Shown: positions 31,501 to 44,286 of the stretch, in pieces
Layout of the letters: the number at the start of each line of letters is the position of its first letter
Numbering within the stretch: position 1 is the stretch's first letter
NCBI GenBank assembly: GCA_019914995.1
Contig: CM034136.1
Span: 6,835,270 to 6,899,269, forward strand
DNA: 64,000 nt
DNA from: Acanthochlamys bracteata
Lineage: Eukaryota > Streptophyta > Magnoliopsida > Pandanales > Velloziaceae
Direction of reading: 5' to 3'
Position numbers and translations under genes: made by a program
The notes under the pieces: model-generated
The model's database searches: none
Told to the model about the DNA's origin: nothing
The model's input: the letters and a program-made list of their open reading frames with translations, nothing else

Positions 31501-33566
31501 GTTTGTAAATCTATAAATTGTTAAAATATTGGCCTGCATGTAGCATAGTTTCCATATACTGTTTCCTCCTTATACAAAATCATTTGATGCTGTCTGTTTG
31601 GATATCTTGTTGCACGCACCATTAGGCTGGACGAATTCTGTAAGGCTTTTGCTGTTCGGGGCTATGGTGACTTATAATTTCTTTTGCTTGTGAACTAGAA
31701 AAATGGGTATCGGCTATTGTTCTTGAGTGCAAGAGCTATTGCACAAGCGTATATTACGAGAAACTTTCTCGTCAATCTGAAACAGGTATTTCATGCAATC
31801 ATGCTTCTTTTTCTAAAACAAGAATGCTGCACTGGTCACATTTAACAAAAAAATTAACTGTAAACCTTTAACCTTGCAGGATGGGGATAAGCTACCAGAT
31901 GGGCCTGTGGTAGTTTCACCAGATGGATTGTTTCCTGCATTGTACAGAGAAGGTATTACTACTTACTAGGGAATCTCAACTAACAAGTTCAATTCAACTG
32001 ATGAATTTTTGAATTCTTTCCTTTGCAAACAAGAGAATTGGTTTATCTTCTCTGAGCATTTACCATTCTGCTAGGGTTTTTTAATTAGCCATGGTGGTGC
32101 AAGGCTCAATTACTTGCAAACTCATTCTTTTGGAATTTCTGTTTGCAATAATCCTACTGTAACTTGATGTAGATTTACCTTCTAACCATTCTAACTTCCA
32201 CATATGCTCCACTTTGTCTGGTCCCAAAGGGGAGTTATCTTAATCTCGTTAATGACAATACTGTTTTTCATACTGAAAAAGTGCAAAGTTATATGTGCTA
32301 TTGTTACCCGATTCTTTTAATGCACATATTCTATTCACAACCTTCAGTAGGAAAGGACCTAATACAACTATTTGCGAAAATACAATGCTTTGTGCACAAT
32401 TTCCTGACTAACTTTGTCATCTTTTTTTTTTTTCAGTGGTCAAACGGGCGCCTCATGAATTTAAGATTGCATGCTTAGAGGTACTTCTTCCTTGCATTAC
32501 CCTTGTTTTAAAGCTATAACTGAAGTTATATATCAGTTTGTCCTTTTTCCAGAAATTATCGTGCAATGGTATTTAAACCATCTCAAGTAATTTGTAAACT
32601 AATGTGCGGTAATATATAGTTGTGGCTGTGGCAATAGAACCCCATGCCATATGTTTATGGATGGTTTTATGAGGAGAAAGGGATATAATGCAACCCATAA
32701 TAGGACATAAAGATTAAACCGTTAGCTGTCAGAATGTCAAAACTTTCCGGGGTGCGACGTCTTAAGTACCTCTAAATATATTATGGAAAAACAGTGACTT
32801 CTTATTACCAGTCAATAATCAGCTGTCCATCTCTTAACGTTTTACTACTATTGTGGATTGGCAGGACATCAAAGCTCTTTTCCCTTCTGGATACAATCCA
32901 TTCTATGCAGGCTTTGGAAACAGGGACACTGATGAACTTGCTTACAGAAAAATAGGTATCCCTGATGGTAGAATATTTATCATCAACCCCAAGGTACTAA
33001 TAATTTCAGTTAATGTCATGAATAAGAATAATATTTGGTAATGTGTAATATGATATTTGGTGATGTGTAATATAAGAATTTGGTCCCTTATGACAGGGTG
33101 AAGTAGCCATTCGAAACTGGATCAATGTCAAAACCTATGGATCACTTCATGATTTGGTTCATGATATATTTCCACCTCATTTTGAACAGGTTTATTTCAT
33201 ACCAAGTTGTTAAACTATTTCGTATTATCATATTGGTATTCTGTTTTCTGAGACATGATACTCCTTTTTTATGAAACCTCTTCTGGTGGTGGATTAGGGA
33301 TCAGCTTAGGTTCTTCAACTTAACTAAAAGTTACATTGGTAGACAAGTAAAAACTGTGTGCTGCTCGTTGTAATTGGTTCTTTGAAATTTGAACTCTTTT
33401 CTTTCAAATGTTAGACAGGCTACTATAGTTCAGAACATTCAACTAAAAGAGGAAAACTAGTTTCCTGCCGAGATTTTCCTTTCGTTAATGAATGCAATCT
33501 ATGCAGGAAGAGTTCAACGATGTTAATTACTGGAAGTTGCCGTTGCCAGAGATTGCAGAACTCTAA
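28525..33566 (+). CDS. PAH: Lipin-type phosphatidate phosphatase (PAH)
   Basis: This is a Mg2+-dependent enzyme converting phosphatidic acid to diacylglycerol; plant PAH1/PAH2 restrain ER phospholipid synthesis and act in eukaryotic-pathway galactolipid supply. Exons: 28525-30247, 30356-30933, 31014-31087, 31227-31311, 31699-31785, 31880-31952, 32437-32480, 32865-32993, 33097-33189, 33507-33566, joining to 981 residues (Arabidopsis PAH1/PAH2 about 900-925). The N-LIP domain is residues 1-95 ([16 protein letters not shown]). The C-LIP/HAD domain begins about 750 and holds DIDGT (Asp785 and Asp787, the catalytic DxDxT), SARAIAQA and [14 protein letters not shown]. The long middle is acidic and carries five repeats described separately; this explains the extra length. 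The gene looks intact. Whether it is a PAH1 or PAH2 orthologue is not decided. Confidence 0.96.
29023..29810 (+). repeat. Five tandem ~60-residue repeats inside PAH exon 1
   Basis: Units start at about protein residues 167, 227, 287, 346 and 395, so spacing is 60, 60, 59 and 49. Each opens with a version of [15 protein letters not shown]: units 1, 3 and 4 are close to it; unit 2 reads [15 protein letters not shown] and unit 5 [15 protein letters not shown]. Most units end with a Ser-Gln/His-Asp-Ser block. Other plant PAH proteins, as I remember them, have a single VSVDGHVLTAP-like motif here. Confidence 0.85.
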
Positions 33567-33832
33567 TTCTGATATATAGCTCCCTAAGTTTCAAAGTTAG
33601 AACAGCAGTTGCGACTCTAAGAGGATGATTACTCTCTGTATATAATTTTGGATTGTATGTACCAAAGAAAGTTCATTTCTTTACCACTCGTCAAATAATG
33701 TAATCCATTCCACTTGTATTCCTTCAATGTACGTACGATTAGAGTGCTTCTACTGAGTTTTCGTTGTAGGCTTGTTCATCGCAGCAAACAATGATGTTAA
33801 TAGAGACCTGATACAGTTTGGTTAAGTATTTC

Positions 33833-34080
33833 GTTCGGTACCATTTGGTTTAGTATTGCATTTTTCAAATGCTTCATTTTAATTTTGAATTTTATATTTT
33901 TTATATATATTATAAGTATTTAAAAAATTTATTTAAAAATTTAAAAAATATAAAAAAATTTACGTAGTAAATTTTTTTTTATTATTAGTTTTTTAGAGAG
34001 AAAAAAAAGTTTTTTTTAAAAAAATAAAAATATTTTTTATTTTAAAAAAATTTATTTTATAATCGAAACGTTCTTTATAT
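33833..34080. mobile_element. Decayed Tourist-like MITE downstream of PAH
   Basis: The stretch carries the family's interior words (TTTATTTAAAAATTTAAAAA, then TTTACGTAGTAAATTTTTTT) between an ACCATTTGG-like start and an unclear right end. The limits are approximate. The AT-rich stretch 34190-34620 that follows holds no recognisable gene. Confidence 0.45.
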
Positions 34081-34674
34081 CTTTTTTCTAATGTAGCTCC
34101 AACGTACCTTTTTTGTAGTCAACAGTTGGGATGATATTTGTTCTTGAAGTGAGCACTTGAGTTCCAACTCATTAGGTTTAGGGCTTGGTTAAATATTGTG
34201 AACTTTATTTTTTCTTTCAAAATTTTAGAGTTTATTATTTTACATGTTTTAATTATTATTTCAAATTTTAATTTTATTTTTATACTAAATTTTATTTTTC
34301 TTAAGATCTTATTTTTGAATTTTACTTTACTTATTTTAAATATTACTCTGAATTTTAGTTCTCATCGAATTTTATTTTCATAAATTTAGTTTTTCGAATG
34401 TCAGTTATATGCACAAGTTGTCACATACACACACGTTATTATCCAAAACGGTGCTTATCATTATTATATTTCAAAATTTTTATTTTTAACTTATTATTTT
34501 CCAATAATATTTATAATATTTAATTTTTATTAAAAATTATAAACTATAAAAAATCTATATAAAATATATTTATTAGTTTTTTAAAGGAAAAGTAAAGTTA
34601 TTTTATGACAATTTTAAAATAAGTTTTTTTGGAAACGCTGCTGAAACATTCCCGAGAAGAATTGGCACGCGTAT

Positions 34675-35045
34675 TATATAAAAGGGCCCATATCTACAAA
34701 AGCATAGTGAAAGGAGGCCCAGCCCAACTAATAGACCTTAACTATTCTGGCGCGCGCCCAGGTTTAAGACTTTTGCTTCGCGTGACGAAACCGCAATCGA
34801 CGACAATTCTCCCAAACATCCACCAAGACTAGATAAAGAACCAGACAATCCGTAGAATCCGCAACCCGTAACCCGTTTTCTTTTCTTTTCTTCTTCTCCT
34901 ACAATCAGACGAGAAAAACAACGGTAGGACCCGAAATCCCGAAACCCGTTTTTCTTTTCTTGTCCTTCTCCGAGCAAACACACCGATAGAGATCTGTCAC
35001 CAAATCAATCGATCAAAGAAAATAAACCAAAAAGAAGCAAAAAAA
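34675..35045 (+). promoter_or_regulatory. Core promoter and leader of the coiled-coil gene
   Basis: A good TATA box, TATATAAAAG (34675-34684), is followed at once by GGGCCCA and then AGGCCCAGCCCA (from about 34715), site II-type elements. The leader is about 330 bp and has CTTTTCTTTTCTTC tracts. A GCGCGC word occurs near 34750. Confidence 0.6.
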
Positions 35046-38000
35046 ATGTCGTCGTGGATTCGGTCGGCGGTAAGCAAAGCTGTGGAGGTTGGTAATAAGA
35101 AGAACATCAGCCGAACCGTGCGCAGCTATGCGGACACTGTCGTTCATCATGCAGGCCAGGCCGTTGTCGGCGGAGCTAAGATCTTGCAAGACAGAATGGT
35201 AATAGCTATCCTTCTTCTTCTTTGTTTCTTTACCTAACGCGATGATAGTTTTTTTCTCTTTGGTTGATCTATCTGTGGAGTTGGGGGAAGGGGAAATTGT
35301 TGACTTGAGTAATATATGGAAGAAACAATGACTTTTGCCAACGCATGCTGTTGATCTTGTTGAACTTTGTGAGTTTTGATAAATGAAGTTGCTAATCTCA
35401 GTATAGCTCCCTGAATCATCGAAATTAATCTCCTATATCGAAGGAACGAAGGATTTCGGCAATGCGTGCTGTTGCTCTTAATTGAGCTGGCTATTTTTTA
35501 GGATGATGTAGTTTTTAATCACTATTTATCTTCTTGAGTCATGGAATCAATCTATCCAATAACTTTTCTCATCAGTCAATGTTGAAATTCTAGTATAGGA
35601 AGAAATGTTTAAATTAGTAGCTGCTTCTTCTGGTGGTGATGTTCTTTCTAAGTTTATCTGCCGTTATCACGTAATGATCCCTCTTGATAAGCATTTTGTT
35701 TCTTTGATGAAGCTAAATAGAGTTATTTACGAGAGGGGTAAGGAACGTTTGGTTAATGGTGGATTAATCTACTAATTAATCTCTTCAATGTACATGGTTT
35801 AGGTGGTTTAGGATGAAAGGAATTCTAAACTGCTGCTTCTCTATCTAGACTAATTTATCTCCAGTTTGATGACTAGCATTTTGATAACAAATATTCATCT
35901 GATTCTAATTAAAATCTTATCTGTTGGTACTTAAACAAATTTGCAGGGAGCACGAGATCATAAAAGCATCAAACAAACAGTCAAGAGACTCGAAGAAGCT
36001 TCTATTTCATGCAGGGGTTCTGAAAGAATTGAACTACTGAAAAGATGGGTGCGGGTTCTAAGGGAAGTTGAAAGTGTTTCTGGTTCTTTGTTGGATGGAA
36101 AAAGTCTTGAAGAATCTCATTTGTCTGACGAACCACAATCTCCTAGAAAACCATCTTTGGTAAGTATGTGCTCTCTGGTGCTGCCCTTTTGATCTAGAAT
36201 TCTCTTAGGTCTCCCTTGCCTTCCATGAGTCTGATGGCCCTGGTTCAGTTTAATGGATGCACTTAGTAGCTCACTGAAGCTATATAAAATACATAATGAC
36301 TACTATCATGATGTGCTTGGTTTGATTTGGAAGTGCAACAAAATCACCAAAAAAAAGTATTTCTTTGATAGTTTCGTATTTGTGAAAGTTTTTCCCCATT
36401 CATTCATTGTCATTTTCTATAAGTTTGTGAGATTTCTTAGTTTCCAACAATGCTTTGTATCGTCTTGCACGCCATATTGCACTCTGCAAATTTCCTACTG
36501 CTGCCACCATCTGTTTGGACCCTGGGAAGCACAATTCTCCCTGAAGCTTGTTTGATGTATTCCATTATAAACAGGTAATGTTCTCAGATCCTGATAGGGA
36601 AGGTGAGCCAATGAACTTCCGTGATGTCTTTCTTCATAGCCAAGCTCTTGAAGGGATCACTTTATCTATGGTGAGTGGCCACAACTTTTATCTCAAATCT
36701 CTAGTTCTAGTAGCTTATGTGCATTTAAATAAAAATTACTAGCAATTCTTGTGATCCAGGAGGTGTTGAAATAACTAGCAATTCTTGTGGTCCAGAGGAT
36801 GTTGAAGTTACCTTACATGTTCTGTCATAGTTTTATAAATATAAGCTATCGTAATTTTACAACCACCTTTTCTGGTGAAGCTGTAATTTACATTTATACT
36901 TAGTGTTTCAGATCACGAACTTCTTCCTATGTGGTATGATTTGGCATCTTATCTACACATGAACTCTAATTACTCAATATGTTCGTTGTATTTCCTTTTA
37001 CCATAATAATGCTACATGCTTTGGTCTGGCATGTTACTTATTCTTCATACGCTACTTACTTTTTTTTTCTTGGTATAGTTTATTTATTCACAAATTGATA
37101 AACGCATAGTTTTCTTTTCCATTTCCAGTATTTTCTCCTTATCTTGGAAGTTTACGATGTTTGCTCCTCCTTATGACTCAGATTCTAGAAGCGCCAAGTG
37201 AGGAAGAATTGTCCTTACTGCTAGAAATTTTTGGGTGAGCATATTGATACATCACTTTTTTGGGTTGCTTGCTAATATCCAGTGTCCAATAGGTCATAAG
37301 CATTCTGCTTCTCAGAGTCAATCTGAACTCTTTGTCCTAGTATGAGTCAGGGTAGCTTGTTCCTGATTTGTTAGTCAGAAAAATTGTAATTGGTTATCCT
37401 TCATTGTCCCATGGTAATGACAATTAATCAAATACATTATAAGATAAGAATTTAAAAATCATTGGGAACTTTCTTGATTAGTTCCTAAAGTATGGTAGAT
37501 ACTGTCTTACTGGAGGACAAGAATCTAAGAATCATTTGGAAACTTTTGTGACTTGATTAATTGCTAAATATGGTAGGTACTCTCTTACTGGAGGAAAAGA
37601 AGTTCATAATGCTGTTATAAGTAGCATACAAGACCTGGCAAAAGTCTTTGCAGTGTATAAAGATGAAGTATTGGTATGCCCCCCTCTGTCTCTTTCAATT
37701 TTTAGCTAGTTGTTGGTAAAAGTTTTATGACAATTTGAAGCCTTAAATTATTTATAGCATGGTATAGCTAGAAAGGATCAGCAGGCTATGGTAGGATTAA
37801 AAAGTTAGATTTTGAGAAAATGCAAATTTAGATTTGGATTAAATAAATTTAGATTTATTTAGGATTAAATAAATTTAGTTTTGATATCTAACATCTGGCA
37901 TCCCTGCTGTTATCAAAATAGCGTTAATGTAGCTCTGCAAGTTTTCAGGTAAAACGGGAGGAACTTCTGCAATTTGCTCAAAGTGCGATTTCAGGCCTGA

Positions 38001-41000
38001 AGTTAAACCCTGAATTGGGAAGGTAGCTCTCTAAGTGCAATGCTTTTAGATTCTCTAATCATGTAGCTAGCTCTTCGATCTTCTCTGCTTTAAATTTAAT
38101 GCATTAAAGCTAGCATCACATATTATATACCTTAGGAGATTCCCGTATAAATCAAGAGACTGTCTATGAAACCAAAGCTCTTAAGATTCCCAGATGCCAG
38201 AAACACCTTCGTATAGCATGTCAATAATTGCCTATATTTGGCACATCTTTTTCAGAAGACCAAGAGCTTGCTGTCGGAATTTTTAATTTTATTGTTTTAT
38301 TTTTTATATTCTTTTGAGAATCTCTGCTAGAAGTATGTATATCAAGTATTTTGTTGAAAGACAAATTAACTTTCTGAACTTATCCAAACCAACTCTGGTT
38401 ACAGAATAAATGTCGAAACCTTAAAGCTGCTGCAAAGGATTGATGAACTAGAAACCGTGCCAGTTAATGGCCACCTGGAAGAATCCAGTAAAACAGCTGT
38501 CGAAAATGTGAAGGTAGATCAGATAATAGTGCTCAAAGGGCAGGAGTAATATAATCTTTCCATATATGTAAATGGATTGGTGGCGCCCTGTCAGCTATCC
38601 AGTTTTCTTTTCAAATGTGTAGGCCTTGAAGGAAGCACTTGAAGAAATTCGCAGCTGTTCTAGACTTGAAAAAATGCTGCTAAAGAAGAGATCAACAAAC
38701 AGTGGTGATTCACTAGAAATTCACTCTCAAAAGGTATGTACTATGTCTTTTATGCTATGTTTTAGTCTTGCACATTAATTTCAGAGTTCAGCAAATATGA
38801 TTTCTTTAATAGAGGTTATCTTTTTAAGCTTGCATGTGTTTTGTGCTTTATCATGGGCTCATTTCTTACTTGCTAAGTCGCTAGCTCTACTTACATCTTT
38901 TCTTTTTGAGAAATGAATATTTATCATTGGAGAAAGCACAATCCACAATCTCAAAACCCAAATGCAATGAGATGGTTGCTTGTATTGCTAGGACCATGCA
39001 CTTTTGTAATCTGATTCTGATGTAATCAACACCTGATACAAACCTGATAAAATTGGTTGCATCTGCTAAATGACCTATGCTAGAATAATGTTTTCTTTTC
39101 TTTGAACTATTAACTGAATTTTGATTTCATAGATCAATTGTATTTTTGTCTAAGCAAGAAGATAAATAAACCTGTGGCCATTTACATCCTTTTCATTTAT
39201 TTGATGCTAGGTTGAGAAATTGAAAGTCTTAGCTGATTCACTTGCAAATTCTTCTTCGAAGGCAGAAAAACGTATTTTGGATCACAGGTCTTAACGAGAA
39301 GCCTTATTCCCAATCAGATTATAAGTGTTTCAAATTTGCTACAGTTTTTAACACAGCTACACCGTTCGTATTCTAGTGAATGGTTTCTCATTGACTTGAC
39401 GTTCTAAAGAAGGATGTTATGGAGTTAAGAATGTGAACAGAAACACACAATATGGCCCGCTGAACAGTTTTGTTGCATAATAGGTTACTTGCATGTTTAA
39501 AATAATCATGATAAGATTCTAAGTATGGAAAACCTATTAGCAACCTTATTACTTTCGTTACTGATTAAAGGGCATCCTGCTGGAGGTACACTTTTGCTGG
39601 ATTGCCATTAGTCAATGGAAATTTCTAAGACTTATCATATATATCAACTGAGGTCAATTTTGATCCTGTTAAGTCCCTGAGGATGGATGTATCATGTAGA
39701 AGAAAAACTGCATGCTAATTCCTTAACTTTAGATGCATTTATCTTATTTTGTCCGTAATTCAGCACATAAATTATATTTTTGAATTAGATGTATATGCTC
39801 AGACAACCTGGCTGTGTGATTGGTGATATAGAGACTTAAGCTCACCTAGCTGCAGTGATTGTATCATCTTACTTGCCTAGATACAAGTAGTGATTAGTTT
39901 CCATTGTCAGATGAAGCATGCTGTTTGACATCCATAAGCACTGTAGTTTAGTTCAGCAACACTGTTCTAATTTGAGTCCATAACTGCCTTTCCTAAATCA
40001 ATATTGATAGATGTAAACTCCTGCTTTTATGTGCGCTGATGAATTAGTCAACCACTCTCTTGAGGTGTAGTAACTTTAAATTTGTGGTACTATTGAATCA
40101 CTATTTAACTTCAGTTTTAATTATTGCGGTGCAGGAATCAAAAAGAAGAGGCTCTTAATTTTCGCGTAGTTAAAGAGAAAGAAGTTGGTGAAATCGAGAA
40201 GGTATATAGCTATACGATTATTAAATTAAATCATCAAAATGCTTTCAAAATATGGATTTATCTTTTTGTTAACAAATATAACTCATCAGTTCATGGGTAG
40301 GTAATTCATATTATAGTATGATTGCATGATTGGAATCTATAATTGCTGCCATTTTAATTTTATTCACATTGAAAGTGTCTTTTTTTTCAGGAATTGGCTA
40401 CTGAAATTGCTGGACTGGAGAAGCAGAGAGATGAATTGGAGGCACAACTTAAACAGGTTACTGTCTTCACTGTAATAACTTCACATGTTTTTACTTCCAT
40501 ATCTTCACAGGTAAATGCACAATATGCCCGCAAAAATGATGAAATTTAATGTGAATTGCTTTTCTCTTCCCCCTTTTTAAATTACTGAAAGCATTAGTGG
40601 TCATGGCTTTTTCTTTTTAGCATAAAGAACTCTTACTCTCAAGCAACATGTCAAGAAAATGTTTGATATAGCCACATAGATGTGCCATAGCCAACTTCTG
40701 GACTAAACTTTTGCTGCAATCCATGGTGACGTACTTTGTTACATTGAATTCAGATGCCCATCATATATTCCTGTACTCTTTGCAACAAAATTTCACATTA
40801 AGCAAACCTGCCATCATACATCTTCTTGCACGAGTTCGCATTCGTGACATCTGAAGCACACTCTTCCTCTCGTACCCATTGATCTCTTCCTTGGCATAGG
40901 ATCAATCATCAACCAACTGTTTACTAAATGTCCCCATTGTGCAATCCCTACCGACCAGATAAAGCAACTGTGGCTGATACTGAGACTTGGATCAGCCAGA

Positions 41001-42829
41001 TAATGTGAACTCATTTGATTGGTGACAGTCCAAACAGCAAGCTTGAGTTGCATGTGGGTGAGCTGGTTACAAGTTACTAATGAGATGCTTGGTCCATCCG
41101 TAGTTGTGTAGAGACTGGAGATTGAAGTTTCACCTTTAGCACCAGTTGTAAATTTTTTGTCTAACAACTTAAATATACCAATTTGCAATTTGTTGGCTCT
41201 GGTTCAATATGAAAAGACAAACGTGATATCTGTAGGTTAATATATCTTTATCCGCTGCAACTGCACGCCTTAATAAGACCAAGGAGGAAAGAGATCAGTT
41301 CGATGAAGCGAGCAATCAACTTGTTATGCATTTGAAAACTAAGGTGAGAGTTTACATAATGGAAAAGAACGAAGGACTTTGATGGTTATTGAGGCTCGTT
41401 TCACTAAGATATTCACCATTATTTTGGTAGGAAGATGAGCTTTCCAGATCTGTTGCTTCATGTAAAGTTGAATCTGATGTTGTCAAGACTTGGATAAATT
41501 TCTTGGAAGATACCTGGCAACTACAGTGCTCATATACAGAAGTCAAAGACAAACAGACAAAGTATAATTTCAATTTCTTGGTCTATATGTTTGCTGTTCT
41601 GCTTATGTGCATATCTTTCTGTATGATGAATGATGACTCTTGTTTCTTAGTATCTGCTGTTCTGTTGCTTGTTTGTGGAACTATCTCCTTATTTTGTAGT
41701 GACGAGCTAGAGAAATGTGGAGAGACATATGAGAAGCTGATCAAGCATCACCTTCTGGCATGCAAGGTTGATTTGCTTTTTCCGTATGGATTTAATCCAA
41801 GCAATTATAACTACAAACATGCATGCAAATAGATCAGATATAGGTGCCTTTGTTGACTACTTATTGTTATGTAGAGAGACTGATGAACTGTAACACTTTG
41901 TGACAGGAAAAACTGGGACCTTCTATCGATCGTATCAGGACGTTTGTTGGCAACTTGAACAAACTGAAAGAGAGGTTAGCAACATTGTTAACATACAAGT
42001 GATGAGAATTTAGTTTTAAGTTGTCTTTTGATGCCTTTGTAGGTCAGAGGACATGACTCCAGAGAGTGATATTGAATTAAATCCACAAAAGCTGCTTGAG
42101 GTGGAGTACTTGGAAACTGAAAGAATGGTATGTCTATTACTTTTTGAGTAATGTGATTTATTACTGAGGACAAGCTCACTGGAGCGAAGAATTTTAACTA
42201 TCATAACAAATATGCTTCTTGAGCATTACTGAGGTGTCAAACGGCTTACTACTGTTTTCAGATTATAACAACTTTCAGCATTGTCGATCACATAAAAGAG
42301 CTATATAATGCTGGAAACAATGACTCATTCAGGTATTCATCTTAAAAAAGCCTTAGCTCTTTCAACATGATTCTTGCTTCAATGCTACGCACTATCAATT
42401 TTTCCATGATGCAGTATTACCATTACTTCACTAAGAAGGTAAGAAGTTGGTTCTTGCTGTTGCAGGAGAGAAACCAGTGGCATCAAAACCTTGTTTGATG
42501 AAATCAAGAAGTTGAGAGCAGAATTCGAGTCAATCAAAAGACCAATGCTACTCATTGAGACTCCTGAAGAGAAGGCCATCCCAACTGAGGAGAGACAGCA
42601 AACAAACTTGAATCAGTCTCAGCTTATCATTGAATCTGTTGAAAAGAATAGGAATGTAGCTGACTCTCCCAAAGAATTACCAGGTTCAGCTGAAGAAGCA
42701 ATGGATCCAGATTCGGAGTTGGCAAGTCTTGAAAAGGAGTTTGGGAAGGTGGGTGCCACGACGCAGGAACTAGAAGGTTGGGAGTTTGATGAACTTGAAC
42801 AGGAGCTGAGTTCAGAATCAAAAAGATAG
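35046..42829 (+). CDS. Plant coiled-coil protein of unknown function (18 exons)
   Basis: Exons: 35046-35198, 35947-36159, 36575-36670, 37182-37234, 37577-37673, 37949-38022, 38405-38513, 38623-38733, 39211-39287, 40135-40201, 40391-40456, 41236-41343, 41431-41561, 41700-41766, 41907-41974, 42043-42127, 42262-42332, 42466-42829. They join to 669 residues with all phases consistent. The N-terminal ~50 residues are basic and helix-prone ([17 protein letters not shown], then [20 protein letters not shown]), perhaps membrane- or partner-binding. A folded helical part follows ([19 protein letters not shown]). Long coiled-coil stretches lie at about 210-300 and 305-470, including [18 protein letters not shown]. 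The C-terminus is acidic and ends around [11 protein letters not shown]. There is no transmembrane helix and no catalytic motif. I do not recognise a named family; the exon structure suggests a conserved real gene. A vesicle-tethering or cytoskeletal role would be only a guess. Confidence 0.88.
36739..36811 (+). repeat. Tandem duplication in intron 3 of the coiled-coil gene
   Basis: Two copies of about 36 bp begin ACTAGCAATTCTTGTG and end TGTTGAA plus a few bases. They differ at a handful of positions. Confidence 0.8.
37446..37595 (+). repeat. Tandem duplication across the exon 5 splice acceptor
   Basis: A unit of about 75 bp occurs twice. Both copies contain AAGAAT-TAA-AATCATT, GATTA-TT-CTAAA and TATGGTAG followed by TACT-TCTTACTGGAGGA. 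The downstream copy supplies the exon 5 acceptor (exon starts 37577). The upstream copy (its TAG near 37496) keeps an AG and a degenerate copy of the first exon codons. Confidence 0.8.
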
Positions 42830-43228
42830 GTCGAGAACCGGTTTGGACAGTTGCATAACCATGAGTAGTGCAACTTTCCAACGTAAATAGAGTTTACAGA
42901 ATACTGGTCTCATTTGTTGTAGAGTTCACCTTTTAAGCTTTTAATGTAAAGGTGCTCATTCTAGTCAAGCAACAAGTGAATTCACTGAAATGATTACTTT
43001 GGAAACACAATGATGTACATTGTAAGGCTTTGTTCCAACTTAATACTCTTCAAACTTTGTATGTAAGAAGTCAACTGAACATGTACCATGAAGTTGTCAT
43101 TGCAAGGATACAATGTAAGACCTATCTTTCCCATACTGAATGCAAACAACATCAAAAGTTCACAACAAAAAAAAAAGAAAACAAAAATTGATTACAAGAT
43201 TTCATTAATGCATTTGGAGCTACAAAAT
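42830..43228. other. Convergent 3' region of coiled-coil and expansin genes
   Basis: Short spacer with the two 3'-UTRs facing each other. An A-run at about 43168-43180 is the only notable feature. Confidence 0.5.
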
Positions 43229-44286
43229 CTATCTATCGAATTGTTTACCTTCAAAAGTCTGCCCAAATTTCCAACTATATGGAGCGACATTATAAGAAGT
43301 AACAGTCTTTCCTTCACTGATAGTTACCTCAAAGGAAAGAGGCTGGTTGCTTAGATCTGCATTGCACTGCCAGTTCTGTCCCCAGTTTCTTCCCATCGCT
43401 ATCCATCCTGTGTTTGAACCTTTGATCTTCACTGCAGATACTTCGCCATGTGAGCCAACATTTGAAATCAGAACCTGAATGAAGTAAGAACTCCCAATCA
43501 CAGTGAATCTCATCCCTCCTTCTCTTACACAATTCACCCTGCACCATCAATGCAAAATACGTTAGAAAAAACATACATCATGGCTTTTCAAACAAATAGC
43601 TAAGGGTAGCAACATTGTATATAGCATGCTAGTTATACAACCTTCTATATTGAATAGGCACAATATCAGCTTCTTTTCTGGCAATCTTAGCAAATGAAGC
43701 TACAGACATTTCAAAATGCTCTTGGGGAAAGTTGCACCACCCTCCATAATCACTTGGAAGTCCGTAGTTTGGTGCGCAGAAATCCGTTGCTGTGATGATC
43801 ACTGATGGGCTTCCAAGTAAACACCAACGGATGTGATCGACACATCGGAGTTCATAGCAGCTGCCGCAGGCACTTCCCCGGTTGAATAGAGCGCTGCTGA
43901 GCCCAGCGATAAGTCCGTGGTAACCTCCGGAGATCTCTTGTAGGTTTCCATATCCACAGGCTCCTCCTAAAGGGGGTGAAAATCATCATCACTGTTTTTT
44001 TTCTTAAAGAAAATTTTCTTGTAACAATTCTTTTATTGTACAAGAAATGAATAGAAAAACAGGGATTCTACATGAATCTGTTTCTTTTTTTTCAAGAAAT
44101 TTAGAAAGAAAAATTCATCAATTACTTACCAGTAGAAACGGAACCTCCTGAGATTGTTGCGGTGTAGGTTGCTGTTGCTGATCTCCATTCTTCAAACATG
44201 GCTTTAGCCTGAATGCCTCCGATCCCTGCTACAAGAAACACAAAACAGAAGAAGAAAAATATTTCAGCGAAGAAGCTGAACCCCAT
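43229..44286 (-). CDS. Divergent alpha-expansin
   Basis: This is a secreted wall-loosening protein that acts on cellulose-xyloglucan contacts. Exons (high to low): 44286-44130, 43966-43642, 43538-43229, joining to 263 residues, normal for EXPA. The signal peptide covers about residues 1-28. The family signatures are present: GGACGYGNL, paired Cys in [18 protein letters not shown], the alpha-specific GGWCN insertion, and the C-terminal cellulose-binding domain with [10 protein letters not shown] and [12 protein letters not shown]. The HFD motif of domain 1 reads HFE, a conservative change at a position important for activity. The stretch before GGACGYG ([17 protein letters not shown]) differs from the usual ATFYGG pattern. 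I start at the internal ATG because the upstream in-frame ATG at 44364 would put a 26-residue non-hydrophobic leader before the signal peptide. I cannot assign an EXPA number. Confidence 0.92.

Noticed and set aside
40814..41188. 124-residue antisense open frame in an intron of the coiled-coil gene
   Set aside because: It lies wholly in an intron, has no recognisable domain or signal, and no splice or promoter context supports it. It is kept only as a curiosity.
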